Shown: positions 17,474-26,229, counted from the first letter of the stretch. The stretch is 61,991 bases of DNA from Dehalococcoidia bacterium (GCA_016930935.1 JAFGFT010000076.1:1-61991), one strand, 5' to 3'. Translations and numbers: made by a program. Notes: generated from the letters alone by a model not told the origin.

Positions 17474-17905
17474 ATGCTGGCAGATGACCTGAAGGACTAT
17501 GCAAAGAGTATTCCTGCGGACCTCAAGGAGAAGAAGGGCGTGTATACGCTCGAGTTCACCGTTGCCGAGCGGAAGGTGTTTCTTTCTAAGAAGAAGCTGA
17601 CCTACAGCGCGAAGTTTCGCATCGATGACGCGAAGAAAGAAGTGCGCTTCACCGAGATGCTGAAGGAGGCCAGTTCAGGCATGTCCTCCGGCGACAGCGA
17701 CTTCGGGCCGGGGTTCGGTTTCAAGAAAGAGACGTACAAGACCGGCACGGGACCGAGGGAAGGGGTCATCGAGCAGCAATCGGAACTCTTCGGGAAGCAA
17801 TACACCTATACCTTCGACTTCAAGACGGTACGGACTGCGATAGAAGCGGCAGCAACGGCTGCAGGCTATGCCTTGAAGTATCAGATGACACCGGTCGGCT
17901 TGTAG
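17474..17905 (+). CDS. hypothetical protein
   Basis: A 143-residue Lys-rich soluble protein of unknown family. The first half is strand-rich (GVYTLEFTVAERKVFLSKKK, then YSAKFRIDDAKKEVRFTEML), a Gly/Ser loop follows, and the C-terminal part (YTYTFDFKTVRTAIEAAA) ends in an Ala-rich helix. The ATG at 17474 is supported by AAGGAAGGAG upstream; longer frames have no ribosome site and Cys/Arg-rich noise. Convergent with the DUF169 gene. Confidence 0.65.
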   Translation: MLADDLKDYAKSIPADLKEKKGVYTLEFTVAERKVFLSKKKLTYSAKFRIDDAKKEVRFTEMLKEASSGMSSGDSDFGPGFGFKKETYKTGTGPREGVIEQQSELFGKQYTYTFDFKTVRTAIEAAATAAGYALKYQMTPVGL

Positions 17906-18077
17906 TCCGGCGCCGCGTTGTTGCAGTCCTTGAGCGGAAGACGCACACGGGGGGCAGTGGTAGCACTGTCCACTGTTTCGATTGTCGTAGCGGGCAGCCT
18001 TTGTGTGCTGCACTTCACGTGCACCCCCGACCGTTCGAGAGAGTCGGAGTCCGATTCTTGCTACTGACGACTTGGGC

Positions 18078-18848
18078 CTATTTCGGGAACTTCGTTGTCA
18101 GCCCTGTGCGGTCCCTTGCCATGTCCGGCCAAGCCTGGAATCCCCAAGGCGCGATGGGACGAACGTAGATGCCTTTGGTCAGTGCGCCTGTAACACCTTC
18201 CACGAGCCATTCGAACTTGCCGTATGGCCAGCCGGCCACCATCTCGTAGTCGTAGGCCATTGCGAACTTGCGTTCGCCGATGTCCGTGATGGCCAGTCTC
18301 AATTCGTCGTGTACAAACGGTGCGGCGACACATTCACGGCAGGTACCGCCGTGGCCGTTGGTTTCCAGCTTCACCCTGTCGCCACCCTGCCATATCTGGC
18401 CGTAGACCATGCTCAGCATCTGGTCCGGCGTGCCGTACGCAAGGACAACATCCGGCTCTTCAGGCATCTTGTTGAGCGGCGCGAAAAGTGCGGCCTCAAA
18501 TGAGCCTGCCGGAATCACGTCGCCCTCCGCGAGTCTGGCGGTTGCTTCGGCATCCTTCGCCCACATGCCTGCGTTGCGTGTTCCGTCCTTGAAATCATCC
18601 TCGATGTCCCAGAATCCCAGTGCGGCCCCTCCCACCTGGCAGTGGTAGCACTCGTTCTTCGTAGCGAGCACGGGTTTGCGGTAGTATCTCGAGAATCCTG
18701 CCACCTGGCAGGCTGCGCAGGGGAAAGCAAGCGGCGCAACATCCTTCGGTGCATCGTCGAGCTTCTTGTAGAACTTGACCCCCAGTGGTGGCGTCCGCAG
18801 CTTCAGCAGTCCGTCAAGTTGCGCTCCGAGTTCTGCCCACTTTTCCAT
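18078..18848 (-). CDS. DUF169 family protein
   Basis: A 256-residue cytoplasmic protein of the DUF169 family, common in anaerobes. It opens with WAELGAQLDGLLKLRTPPLGVKF, then has cysteine pairs in FPCAACQVAG and NECYHCQVGGAALGF and a later GGTCRECVAAPF. The Cys set suggests metal or Fe-S binding (inference); the biochemical role of the family is not established. GAGGAGGTC precedes the ATG. It is divergent from the response-regulator gene across 199 bases, so a shared regulatory region is possible. Confidence 0.82.
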   Translation of the reverse strand: MEKWAELGAQLDGLLKLRTPPLGVKFYKKLDDAPKDVAPLAFPCAACQVAGFSRYYRKPVLATKNECYHCQVGGAALGFWDIEDDFKDGTRNAGMWAKDAEATARLAEGDVIPAGSFEAALFAPLNKMPEEPDVVLAYGTPDQMLSMVYGQIWQGGDRVKLETNGHGGTCRECVAAPFVHDELRLAITDIGERKFAMAYDYEMVAGWPYGKFEWLVEGVTGALTKGIYVRPIAPWGFQAWPDMARDRTGLTTKFPK

Positions 18849-19047
18849 CGTCGGGTGACCTCCTCAATTCTCCGTCTTCGAAGACGTGTTGCGGATGATA
18901 GTCGTACACGACGGAAAAAGCGATACCTGCTTGGTGAGACTGTGACTGTTGACCTACCGACTTCGGATAGAGAGGTGGTCTTCACGTATCGACAAACGAA
19001 GGCGGATTGACTACCATTGCTGCCACTCCATCTATGTAGTCAGAAAA

Positions 19048-19710
19048 ATGAGTACCCCTATTCGAGTGCTACTTGCCGATGACCACGCGGTCTTGAGGAG
19101 TGGGCTTCGGGCTCTCCTTGAGATGGAGGAGGACTTGCAGGTAGTGGCGGAGGCGTCGAACGGTCTCGACGCTGTTAGGCGCATTGAAGAACTCCTACCT
19201 GATATTGCTCTCACGGACCTCAGTATGCCGGGGATGAACGGTGTTGAGATTGCGCGTCAGGCCAAGAAAGTGTCGCCTTCCACGCGGGTCGTCATTCTAA
19301 GCGCGTATGGCGACAAGGAGTATGTTCGCGAGGCTCTGCAGGCAGGGGTTTGCGGGTATCTACTGAAGAAAATTGAGATGCCGTCGCTGGTAGCTTCACT
19401 GCGCTTGGTAATGGCAGGTGAGATGGTGTGGGACTCCGAATGTGCACAGAGCGCGCTTGCCGCACCGGCTAGCGGTGCGTCGGACCGTTCCGGAGGGATT
19501 GAGCTACCGCACCCCCGGGAGATGGAGGTCTTGCGCATGGCTGCGCGGGGCCGTGTTAACAAGGAGATTGCGTTGAAGCTCGGAATAAGCCAGCGGACGG
19601 TGCAGACACATCTACTGAATACCTATCGCAAGCTGGGCGTTGACAATCGAGCCTCCGCAGTTCTTTGTGCAGTCAAGCAGGGTTGGATTGGCCTAGACGA
19701 ACTCACATGA
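19048..19710 (+). CDS. NarL/FixJ-type response regulator
   Basis: A 220-residue two-component DNA-binding regulator. The receiver has the acidic pair LADDH (residues 9-13), the phospho-acceptor Asp57 in ALTDLSMPGMNG, and Lys in GYLLKK. The LuxR-type helix-turn-helix is at residues 155-210 (EMEVLRMAARGRVNKEIA, ISQRTVQTHLLNTYRKLGV). The ATG at 19048 begins the receiver fold; an upstream frame is ignored. The likely partner kinase starts 130 bases downstream. Candidate targets are the C_GCAxxG_C_C and TRAP genes just after the pair (inference from position). Confidence 0.93.
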   Translation: MSTPIRVLLADDHAVLRSGLRALLEMEEDLQVVAEASNGLDAVRRIEELLPDIALTDLSMPGMNGVEIARQAKKVSPSTRVVILSAYGDKEYVREALQAGVCGYLLKKIEMPSLVASLRLVMAGEMVWDSECAQSALAAPASGASDRSGGIELPHPREMEVLRMAARGRVNKEIALKLGISQRTVQTHLLNTYRKLGVDNRASAVLCAVKQGWIGLDELT

Positions 19711-19840
19711 CACGTATTTCCATTCGACTTCGAGGAACGATCAATCGCACGATGATCCTGGCAACCTGTGGGACAGCACAATCCATCGTGATTGCGTGTC
19801 TTTCGGGAGTGCGGACGCACCAGGGTGATGGAGGCATCGA

Positions 19841-20878
19841 ATGAGTGCGACTCAGATTGATGCTTTCTCATCATTGTTCATTGACAGTGCACGGTGTCCG
19901 ATGTTTGTGGTGAACAGCGAAGGAAGGATTCTTCGCTCCAATCGGCGCGCAGCGCAGAAGCTCGGGAGACGCAAATCTGACCTTCGTGGCAAAGAACTGT
20001 CAGAGGTTGTTCGAGTCACGGGTGACGAACGATGGCCGTTCAATTCATCCGGGGCGGACGTAATTCCTGGTGTAGCATCGCGGAATGGTGCACTGCTGAC
20101 GCTTGCGGGTGACCCACTCCAAGTGGAGTTGATGGTGCAGGCCGTGGATAGGCAACAATCGCCTCGCTATCTGATACTCGCGAAAGAAAAAATCGTGGAG
20201 TGCGACCTTGCTTCTGCACAGGAAGTGAGGCTGAGGGAAATTTCCGAGGCACAGGAACGTGAGAGACAGCGAATCGCACGCGAACTGCATGATGAGGCCT
20301 TGCAGGGCCTCCTGGTTGCCGGTATTGAAGTGGAGCGGCTCATACACGATTCCGCATCGAAAAAACGATTGTCGAGCCAATCCTTGCAGAGTCTCCGAGA
20401 ACTGCTTCGGGTGGTAGAAGATGATGTGCGACAAATATCCGGGCGTATGCGGTCTGATACCGTGCCACACTGCGGTCTGTTGGATGCTGTCAGTAATTGC
20501 GTCCAGTCATTACAGTTGCGCGGACTGGATGCTGATCTGCGATTCTGGGGCGCGCCTGTTCCCGTGGACCCGAACATACAGATACTGGCCTATCGCATTG
20601 TGCAGGAAGCCCTGTTGAACGTCACGCGCCATTCCGGCGCAACTCGTGTCCGAATCACGGTGACATGCAGAAATGAGCGGCTGCGAATACGCGTTACTGA
20701 CAACGGGAGAGGTTTCACGGTACCCACTGCCCTCGTGTCACATGGCCCGCTTGAGTACCTCGGTATCAAGGGTATGTATGAGCGGGCATCACTTATGAAT
20801 GCTTCGCTTTTTATTGGCTCCCGTTCTGATTTGGGTACCTCTGTCATACTTCGCATTCCCATCGAAAGCCCGGGATAG
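19841..20878 (+). CDS. soluble PAS-domain sensor histidine kinase (HisKA_3 type)
   Basis: A 345-residue kinase with no membrane segment, so it senses something in the cytoplasm. A PAS domain spans about residues 8-110 (CPMFVVNSEGRILRSNRRA). The dimerisation/H-box is ERQRIARELHDEALQGL with His150, typical of NarX/DesK-type kinases. The ATPase domain has VQEALLNVTRHSGAT (N box), VTDNGRGF and YLGIKGMYERA. GGAGG stands seven bases before the ATG. It pairs with the upstream NarL-type regulator. Two Cys (19 and 121) lie near the PAS edges; there is no CxxC, so Fe-S sensing is not indicated. Confidence 0.92.
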   Translation: MSATQIDAFSSLFIDSARCPMFVVNSEGRILRSNRRAAQKLGRRKSDLRGKELSEVVRVTGDERWPFNSSGADVIPGVASRNGALLTLAGDPLQVELMVQAVDRQQSPRYLILAKEKIVECDLASAQEVRLREISEAQERERQRIARELHDEALQGLLVAGIEVERLIHDSASKKRLSSQSLQSLRELLRVVEDDVRQISGRMRSDTVPHCGLLDAVSNCVQSLQLRGLDADLRFWGAPVPVDPNIQILAYRIVQEALLNVTRHSGATRVRITVTCRNERLRIRVTDNGRGFTVPTALVSHGPLEYLGIKGMYERASLMNASLFIGSRSDLGTSVILRIPIESPG

Positions 20879-21281
20879 TGATTCAGGGAAGTTCTGCCAA
20901 TCCATGAACGACTGTCCAGACGTGTGCTTGCCAGTCACGTTGCATCCAGACAGGTAGGTCTTTCTGACTGCGTCGTCACACTTTGCTACGTATCGACTGC
21001 TACGTATCCTGACATGCGTACGCATATTCTCCAACCCAGACTACGTTCAGTGGCGGATGTATCTGCAACTCCGTACGCCTATTCTGCATGTGGGGTACTG
21101 AAGGACTGTGGAAGACAGTTCTCTATTGCCAATTGACGTTGACTGGTCCTGTCTTACGTTTCGGTGGATTGGAATGAATCTGGTGCGAAGAAGCCTCAGG
21201 GGCGCCTCGCTTCCGAAAGGCAGATTCGACGTCAACAGATCGGCACATGCAACGCAAAGGTTCCAGTATAGGAGGAGACCA
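20879..21281. other. 403-base regulatory region before the C_GCAxxG_C_C pair
   Basis: No convincing gene is present. The stretch contains the tandem repeat and palindrome described at 20985-21025. Just before the next gene is a strong AGGAGGAGACC ribosome site (21270-21280). A long leader of about 250 bases therefore separates the repeats from the start codon; its RNA could fold, but I could not assign a known riboswitch. Confidence 0.5.
20985..21025. repeat. 14-base-period direct repeat plus palindrome, possible regulator site
   Basis: GCTACGTATC occurs at 20985-20994 and again at 20999-21008, followed by the perfect palindrome ATGCGTACGCAT at 21014-21025. Each repeat carries the palindromic core TACGTA. 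The cluster lies about 260 bases before the first C_GCAxxG_C_C gene and about 110 bases after the kinase gene. It looks like a multi-site operator, possibly for the adjacent NarL-type regulator (inference). Confidence 0.45.
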
Positions 21282-21821
21282 ATGTCGCAGAGTGAAGCCA
21301 AGAAGCAAGAGTTGATTGCCGGAGTATCGAAGAAAGCTGGCGACTATGAAGAAGTCGCTATCAGTTGTGCGCAAGGAACTCTTGTGGCTCTGACCGAAGG
21401 ATTTGACCTTCCGTGTGGGGAAGACATGGTGGCCGCAATGTCCTTCATGCCTGGCATGGCCAGCAGGGATGAGACCTGCGGCGCGATGGTGGCGGGGCTT
21501 GCAGTACTGGGAATGGTCAACGGGAGAAAGAAGCTCTCAGATCCAAGCTATGGCACTCCCGAAGGCAAGGCCGAGTTCTTCAAGAGCAGAGAACGTGCGT
21601 ATCGCTTCTGCGAGGAATTCAAGAAGGAGATGGGCAGCACCATGTGCGGCGACATCAGGAGGAGACTGTTTGGTCGGACGTACAACACCTTCATTCCGGA
21701 GGAGTTCGAGCAACTGGTTGCAGACGGAGCACAGAAGAAGTGCCGTGTTCCGCCCGAGGCGGCGGCACGGATTGTGGCGTCCATCATTCTAGAGATAAGG
21801 GAAGAAGAAGCCCGTTCCTGA
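21282..21821 (+). CDS. C_GCAxxG_C_C family protein, copy 1
   Basis: A 179-residue soluble protein of the C_GCAxxG_C_C family, a putative redox or metal-binding family of anaerobes. Family cysteines appear as ISCAQGTLVAL, ETCGAMVAGL, FCEEFKKEMGSTMCGDI and KKCRVP. The first motif has Ser-Cys-Ala-Gln-Gly in place of the canonical GCAxxG. It shares a common layout and many identical stretches with the next gene (SKKAGDYEE, ISCAQGTL). The ATG at 21282 follows AGGAGGAGACC. Its function is not established; tight linkage to a TRAP transporter and a two-component pair suggests a role in responding to or using an imported acid. Confidence 0.87.
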   Translation: MSQSEAKKQELIAGVSKKAGDYEEVAISCAQGTLVALTEGFDLPCGEDMVAAMSFMPGMASRDETCGAMVAGLAVLGMVNGRKKLSDPSYGTPEGKAEFFKSRERAYRFCEEFKKEMGSTMCGDIRRRLFGRTYNTFIPEEFEQLVADGAQKKCRVPPEAAARIVASIILEIREEEARS

Positions 21822-21864
21822 ATCCTTCAGGGAATTGAATCACCATCAGAGGAGCAACACGAGG

Positions 21865-22422
21865 ATGCTTTCGGAAGATGAGAAGCAGGCAATCATAGAA
21901 CGCGTATCGAAGAAGGCAGGAGACTACGAAGAGGCTTTCATCAGTTGTGCGCAGGGCACGTTGCTTGCTTTGCAGGAAGAGTTTCATCTTGGAGGCGGTA
22001 CCGACATTATTCGTGCTGCCTCGTTCATGCCCGGGGTCGCAAGCCGAAAAGAGACTTGTGGCGCATTTCTCGGTGCATTGATGGCGCTTGGACTCCTCTT
22101 CGGTCGCGCGAACCCTCTTGACACTGCCTATAGCGGACTGGAATCCAGGGGAGAGTTTGCTGAGCGCAAGAAGAGAACCGCGTGGCGTTTCTGCGAGGAG
22201 CTCAAGAATGAACTTGGAAGTACCCAGTGCAGTCATGTGCACGCGAAGCTGATGGGCAAGGAATACGACTTCATGGATAGCGAAAGCTTCGGCGAATTCC
22301 TTAAAGATGGAGGGGCTCAACTGTGCCGGATTCCTCCTGAGAAGGCTGCGAGAATCGCAGCCAGAATCATTCTGGAGGAATACGACAGACAGGAGACCGC
22401 GAGCGTAGCCAGTGGTATGTAG
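21865..22422 (+). CDS. C_GCAxxG_C_C family protein, copy 2
   Basis: A 185-residue paralogue of the preceding gene, lying 43 bases after it. Cysteine motifs are ISCAQGTLLAL, ETCGAFLGAL, FCEELKNELGSTQCSHV and QLCRIP. The C-terminal CRIPPEKAARIAARIIL matches CRVPPEAAARIVASIIL in copy 1. The ATG at 21865 is preferred, with GGAG eleven bases upstream; a TTG at 21835 would add ten residues. The pair arose by tandem duplication and both keep the cysteines, so both may be active, perhaps as partners. Confidence 0.86.
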   Translation: MLSEDEKQAIIERVSKKAGDYEEAFISCAQGTLLALQEEFHLGGGTDIIRAASFMPGVASRKETCGAFLGALMALGLLFGRANPLDTAYSGLESRGEFAERKKRTAWRFCEELKNELGSTQCSHVHAKLMGKEYDFMDSESFGEFLKDGGAQLCRIPPEKAARIAARIILEEYDRQETASVASGM

Positions 22423-22542
22423 ATAGTGGGCATCATCTGCGATTGCGAGAGACAGAAAGAGGGATAGAAGTAGTCGATGCTACGAGAGCAGCAGGGCTAC
22501 CGATTTCCATATTCGACAACTAGAACATAAAGGAGGAATGGA

Positions 22543-23613
22543 ATGACCAAGAAGACAGTATCGGGCATGCTATTTAGTTTGTGTCTGGTTCTGGCCCTGT
22601 CCGTCACTGCGACAATTGGCTGTGCGCCGGCGCAGGATCAGGGCGGTTCCGCCGGAGGAGACTCCGATGCAGCTGGCTATGGTACGTGGCGCTACGCTGA
22701 CATCCACCCTGTGGATGCCCCTGCAGCAGTGATGGCCATGGGAATGGCTGACTTGCTGAGAGACCGGACCGACGGGCGTATCGACATCGAGTACTATCCG
22801 AGTTGCCAGCTCGGTGACTGGAGTGAGGTGCTTGAGAATGTCGAGGTTGGCACGGTGGACATGGGAATCACCACCGCGAATGATGCATATGACGCCCGTT
22901 TCGGAATCGATTGGGCACCGTACCGCTTCTTCACGTGGGAGCAGGCGGCCGATGCTTTTGAGCCTGGTGGCTGGTGTCTTGAGATTCTTGAGGGTATCTA
23001 CGAGTCTCACAATGTGAAATTCCTTGGCTACGGCCTTCGTGGTTTCACAGGTGTCTCACTGAATGAGTACCCAGGCAAACTCCCACCCGCGCCCACGGGT
23101 ATAAAAATCCGGACTCCACCAATCGCGTCCTGGAAGGCTGCGTGGGAGACCATGGGCTACGTTCCTACTGCTATCCCGTTCTCCGAGGTCTACACTTCCA
23201 TCCAGACAGGTGTAGTTGAAGGTCAAGCCGGTGGCGGTTCTGAGCAGATGTACATCGTCGTTGGTGATATCCAGGGTTGCTGGATTCAGACAAATGACTG
23301 GATGGACAACCAGCCGATTGGTATGAACCTGGATCTCTGGAACAGTCTGACGGCCGAAGACCAGGGTATCCTGATGGATACCGTCAACGAGACTCTTTGG
23401 GGTCCCGACGGATTCAACAAGGAATCTGAGGAGCTCGAGGCTGTGTGGCGACAGAAGGCCAAAGATGACTATGGCATAGAGAGCTACATCCTTACCGAGG
23501 CTGAGCTCGCTGAATGCGCGAAGGTCGTTCGTGAGAAAGTATGGCCTTCTCTTGAGGCAGATTTCGGCACAGACATCTATAACGCGATGCTCGCGAACTG
23601 CGCTCCTCTCTAG
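22543..23613 (+). CDS. dctP: TRAP transporter substrate-binding protein (DctP family)
   Basis: A 356-residue extracytoplasmic solute-binding protein. A hydrophobic signal segment ends at IGCAPA, with Cys29 probably lipid-modified, followed by a Gly/Ser/Asp-rich linker. The DctP domain begins near YGTWRYADIHPVDAP; GIKIRTPPIASWKAAWETMG contains the family's Arg that grips the substrate carboxylate, and SEVYTSIQTGVVEGQAGG is the family signature. Strong AAAGGAGGAATGG site. It forms one operon with the two permeases after it. An organic acid is the likely ligand; which one is unknown. Confidence 0.93.
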   Translation: MTKKTVSGMLFSLCLVLALSVTATIGCAPAQDQGGSAGGDSDAAGYGTWRYADIHPVDAPAAVMAMGMADLLRDRTDGRIDIEYYPSCQLGDWSEVLENVEVGTVDMGITTANDAYDARFGIDWAPYRFFTWEQAADAFEPGGWCLEILEGIYESHNVKFLGYGLRGFTGVSLNEYPGKLPPAPTGIKIRTPPIASWKAAWETMGYVPTAIPFSEVYTSIQTGVVEGQAGGGSEQMYIVVGDIQGCWIQTNDWMDNQPIGMNLDLWNSLTAEDQGILMDTVNETLWGPDGFNKESEELEAVWRQKAKDDYGIESYILTEAELAECAKVVREKVWPSLEADFGTDIYNAMLANCAPL

Positions 23614-23642
23614 GACAAGTCTGTATAGCTTCGGGATTGGCC

Positions 23643-23667
23643 GACTGGGGGTACGAATCCCCCAGTC
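23643..23667 (+). other. intra-operon stem-loop after the TRAP binding-protein gene
   Basis: GACTGGGGG, a 7-base loop and CCCCCAGTC form a perfect 9-bp stem 29 bases past the binding-protein stop. There is no following T-run, so it is better read as an mRNA stabiliser or attenuator that keeps binding-protein message above permease message, a common arrangement in such operons. It resembles a tRNA T-arm but has no matching acceptor stem. Confidence 0.6.
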
Positions 23668-23789
23668 AGGCTGTCCTGTCACCAAGAGACTGTGGGACAT
23701 CTGAAGAGTCGATGACACGGGTGAAAGAGTCGAGTATCTTGAGTGGCAATAGACTGTAGGTTGAGAATCCAGACTGAGGGTCTGAAAAC

Positions 23790-24326
23790 ATGACAAACAA
23801 GAGTAATGCTGTCCTTGCCTACGATTGGCTAGCTAGAGTCCAGAAATGGATAACCGTCGGGGCCTTCGTCACGTGTCTGAGTTTCATCGTGGCCGAAGTG
23901 ATTCTGCGAAACGTTGTGCGAGTCTCTCTTTTTGGTACTTCAGAGATTGCAGTGCTGAGCGCTTGGTGGTTTTACATGTTCGGCGCGTCTCTTGGAGCGT
24001 GGGAACGGACACACATCAAGGCCGATATCATGCTGATGTTTGTCAAGAAGAGTCCGCGTGGCATGGCCATTGTGAGGACAGTATCATCGTCCCTCACGCT
24101 ATTCCTGTGCGCTGTCAGTGCCTCGTGGGCGTTGATTTATATCGACCGTGCGATTGACCTGCATCGCACTTCGTCGTATCTACGGATACCGATGATAATC
24201 GCGCAGGCTCCAATACTGATTGGGCTTGGCCTGATGACGTTCTATTTTCTCGTACAACTCATTGATCACGTGCTTCAACTAACGGGGAAGCGTCCGGTTG
24301 AAGCATACGAAGCAGGTGGCGAATGA
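23790..24326 (+). CDS. dctQ: TRAP transporter small permease (DctQ family)
   Basis: A 178-residue membrane protein with four helices. The DctQ signature appears as FGTSEIAVLSAWWFYMFGAS followed by WERTHIKADI. It partners the large permease, whose ATG overlaps its stop by four bases (translational coupling). No strong ribosome site is seen before the ATG at 23790. Confidence 0.93.
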   Translation: MTNKSNAVLAYDWLARVQKWITVGAFVTCLSFIVAEVILRNVVRVSLFGTSEIAVLSAWWFYMFGASLGAWERTHIKADIMLMFVKKSPRGMAIVRTVSSSLTLFLCAVSASWALIYIDRAIDLHRTSSYLRIPMIIAQAPILIGLGLMTFYFLVQLIDHVLQLTGKRPVEAYEAGGE

Positions 24327-25636
24327 GTCCCCTGATTATCGATATCGCAATTCTTGTCGTCCTGCTTGTTCTGGGAGTTCCCATTCCTTTCTGCTTCGCG
24401 GGTGCCGTCATGTACCTGGGTTTGGCTACGGGTATGGACATGGGGCAGATGATGGCCGCGGGCTTCAACTCATTGAATTCGATAACCTTGCTCGCCGTAG
24501 CTGCGTTTATCCTGGCCGGTGGGCTGATGAATGTGAGCGGTATTGCCGACCGGCTGGTCGATTTTGCCGAGGCTCTCGTAGGTCGTGTCAAGGGTGGTCT
24601 TGGTGGTGTTTGTATTGTGTCGTGCGCCATCATTGGAGCTATCGCAGGCACATGTTCAGCGGCTGTGGCCTCAATGGGCACCGTCCTTATTCCGAAGATG
24701 GAGCAGCAGGGCTACCCCCGTGGCTATTCGACGGGGCTCATCGCCTGTGCATCGGTGTTGGGTCAACTCATTCCGCCGAGCCTTCCGATGGTGCTGTTTG
24801 GCTTCGTCCTGCAGCTCTCGGTGGCTGCGTGTTTTCTGTCGACAGTAGGGCCCGGAATAATCTTGGTTGTCATCTACATCATTATCAATCGCGTAATGGT
24901 TGGGAGAATGCCGGAGATAGTCACGAAGCCTCCGATTGGTCCGCAACAGCATCTCAAAGAGATTGGCGTGGCGACGAAGCGTGGTGCATGGGCCCTTGTC
25001 ATGCCCATTATTATTCTTGGGAGTATCTACGGCGGAATCGCGATACCAACTGAGGCTGCCACAGTGTCCTGCGTCTACGCTATCTTCGTTGGCTTCGTCA
25101 TCTATAAAGGGCTGACGAAGCGCAAATTGTATGGCACTTTCCTGAGCATGGGCATCACCACAGGTGTCATCATCCTGATGATTTTCTTTGTGATGATACT
25201 TGGTCGGCTATATGCCTTTGAGCAGATACCTCAGAAGATTGCAGATGGCATGATGGGCATCTCTGACAACTACTATGCCGTGCTCTTCATGATCAATCTG
25301 TTCCTTATCCTGTTGGGAATGCTCATGGACGATTCGAGCGGCACGCTTCTTGCGGCGCCACTCCTGTTCCCCATTGTCAAAGAGATTGGTGTGAATCCCT
25401 ACCATTTTGCAGCCATCATCGGTACAAACCTTGGTTTGGGCAACGTGACGCCTCCGTGCGCGCCGATGCTATATCTTGCTGCGCGTGTTGGCAACGTTCC
25501 CTTTGAGAAAGTAATTAAACCGGCGTTGATATTCATGATTTTTGGCTCTATTCCCGTAGTGCTTATTACCACCTACTGGCCGGACCTCGCGTTGTTTCTG
25601 CCCAGACTGGTCTTCCCTGACATAGTGGGGCCGTGA
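24323..25636 (+). CDS. dctM: TRAP transporter large permease (DctM family)
   Basis: A 437-residue membrane protein with about twelve helices that carries the sodium-coupled transport path. Recognisable pieces are VLGVPIPFCFAGAV, FILAGGLMNVSGIADRLVDF, GTCSAAVASMGTVLIPKM, LIPPSLPMVLFG and GIAIPTEAATVSCVYA. A late NLGLGNVTPPCAPMLYLAAR matches the second scoop motif. It overlaps dctQ by ATGA. With dctP and dctQ it makes a complete tripartite importer. Confidence 0.95.
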   Translation: MSPLIIDIAILVVLLVLGVPIPFCFAGAVMYLGLATGMDMGQMMAAGFNSLNSITLLAVAAFILAGGLMNVSGIADRLVDFAEALVGRVKGGLGGVCIVSCAIIGAIAGTCSAAVASMGTVLIPKMEQQGYPRGYSTGLIACASVLGQLIPPSLPMVLFGFVLQLSVAACFLSTVGPGIILVVIYIIINRVMVGRMPEIVTKPPIGPQQHLKEIGVATKRGAWALVMPIIILGSIYGGIAIPTEAATVSCVYAIFVGFVIYKGLTKRKLYGTFLSMGITTGVIILMIFFVMILGRLYAFEQIPQKIADGMMGISDNYYAVLFMINLFLILLGMLMDDSSGTLLAAPLLFPIVKEIGVNPYHFAAIIGTNLGLGNVTPPCAPMLYLAARVGNVPFEKVIKPALIFMIFGSIPVVLITTYWPDLALFLPRLVFPDIVGP

Positions 25637-25734
25637 CCCTGATATTGAGGAATGAGCCTGGTGGTGGGAACGTGAGAATGAGTCTGGCCTTACAGACTGG
25701 CATGGCGAATGAATGATTATCGTGGAGGTCTGGT

Positions 25735-26112
25735 ATGAAGAAACAAGCGGTTACTACTGACAAGGCTGCAGCGCCGAAGGCACCATATTCACAGGGCATC
25801 GTGTACGGCGACCTGCTCTTCGTGTCCGGCGCGGGGCCTATCGACCCTGAGACGCAGCAGTTCATCTCGGGGACGATTGAAGAAGAAGCCGAAGCGACTC
25901 TGAAGAACGTGAAGAACATCGTTGAGGTCGCAGGATTCTCTATGGACAACCTGTTGAAAGTAACGGTGTTCTTGAAGGACAACGATGACTTTGCGCGGTT
26001 CAACGAAGTCTACAAGAAGTATGTTCCTGAGCCGCGCCCTGCGCGAAGTGCTGTTGAGGTGGGGTTGCTCTTTGGCATCAAAGTTGAGATAGAGGCCATC
26101 GCGGGCCGCTAG
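25735..26112 (+). CDS. ridA: RidA family enamine/imine deaminase
   Basis: A 125-residue YjgF/YER057c/UK114-type trimeric protein that hydrolyses reactive enamines and imines. It has APKAPYSQGIVYGDLLFVSGAGPIDP-type N-terminal segments, and the active Arg is in PARSAVEV near the C-terminus, followed by EIEAIAGR. It follows the TRAP operon by 98 bases and precedes a terminator, so it may be read with it and suggests a nitrogenous or amino-acid-like TRAP substrate (inference). Confidence 0.93.
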   Translation: MKKQAVTTDKAAAPKAPYSQGIVYGDLLFVSGAGPIDPETQQFISGTIEEEAEATLKNVKNIVEVAGFSMDNLLKVTVFLKDNDDFARFNEVYKKYVPEPRPARSAVEVGLLFGIKVEIEAIAGR

Positions 26113-26128
26113 CTACTATGTCGCCTCA

Positions 26129-26172
26129 GGCTGCCGAGTTCACATGGCGGAGCACGAGTTTGGCAGCCTTTT
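26129..26172 (+). terminator. intrinsic terminator of the TRAP/RidA operon
   Basis: GGCTGCC (26129-26135) pairs with GGCAGCC (26162-26168) and is followed directly by TTTTCTTCTCT. The loop is long (26 bases), but position 17 bases after the ridA stop and the T-rich tail support termination. Confidence 0.6.
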
Positions 26173-26200
26173 CTTCTCTAAGGGCTTCTCCTCCCTCCAT

Positions 26201-26229
26201 GGCAGGTCGGGCACTGAGTCCGACCTGCC
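26201..26229. terminator. second perfect stem-loop downstream of ridA
   Basis: GGCAGGTCGG and CCGACCTGCC form a perfect 10-bp stem with a 9-base loop. A T-rich but mixed tail follows on the plus strand. It is either a backup terminator for the TRAP operon or a 3' stabiliser. Confidence 0.5.

Noticed and set aside
20985-21008. Start of a CRISPR array
   Set aside because: Only two 10-base repeats with a 4-base gap; no spacers and no cas genes.
23643-23667. tRNA-like T-arm (GGGGGTACGAATCCCCC)
   Set aside because: No acceptor, D or anticodon arms can be built around it; it is a simple stem-loop inside the TRAP operon.
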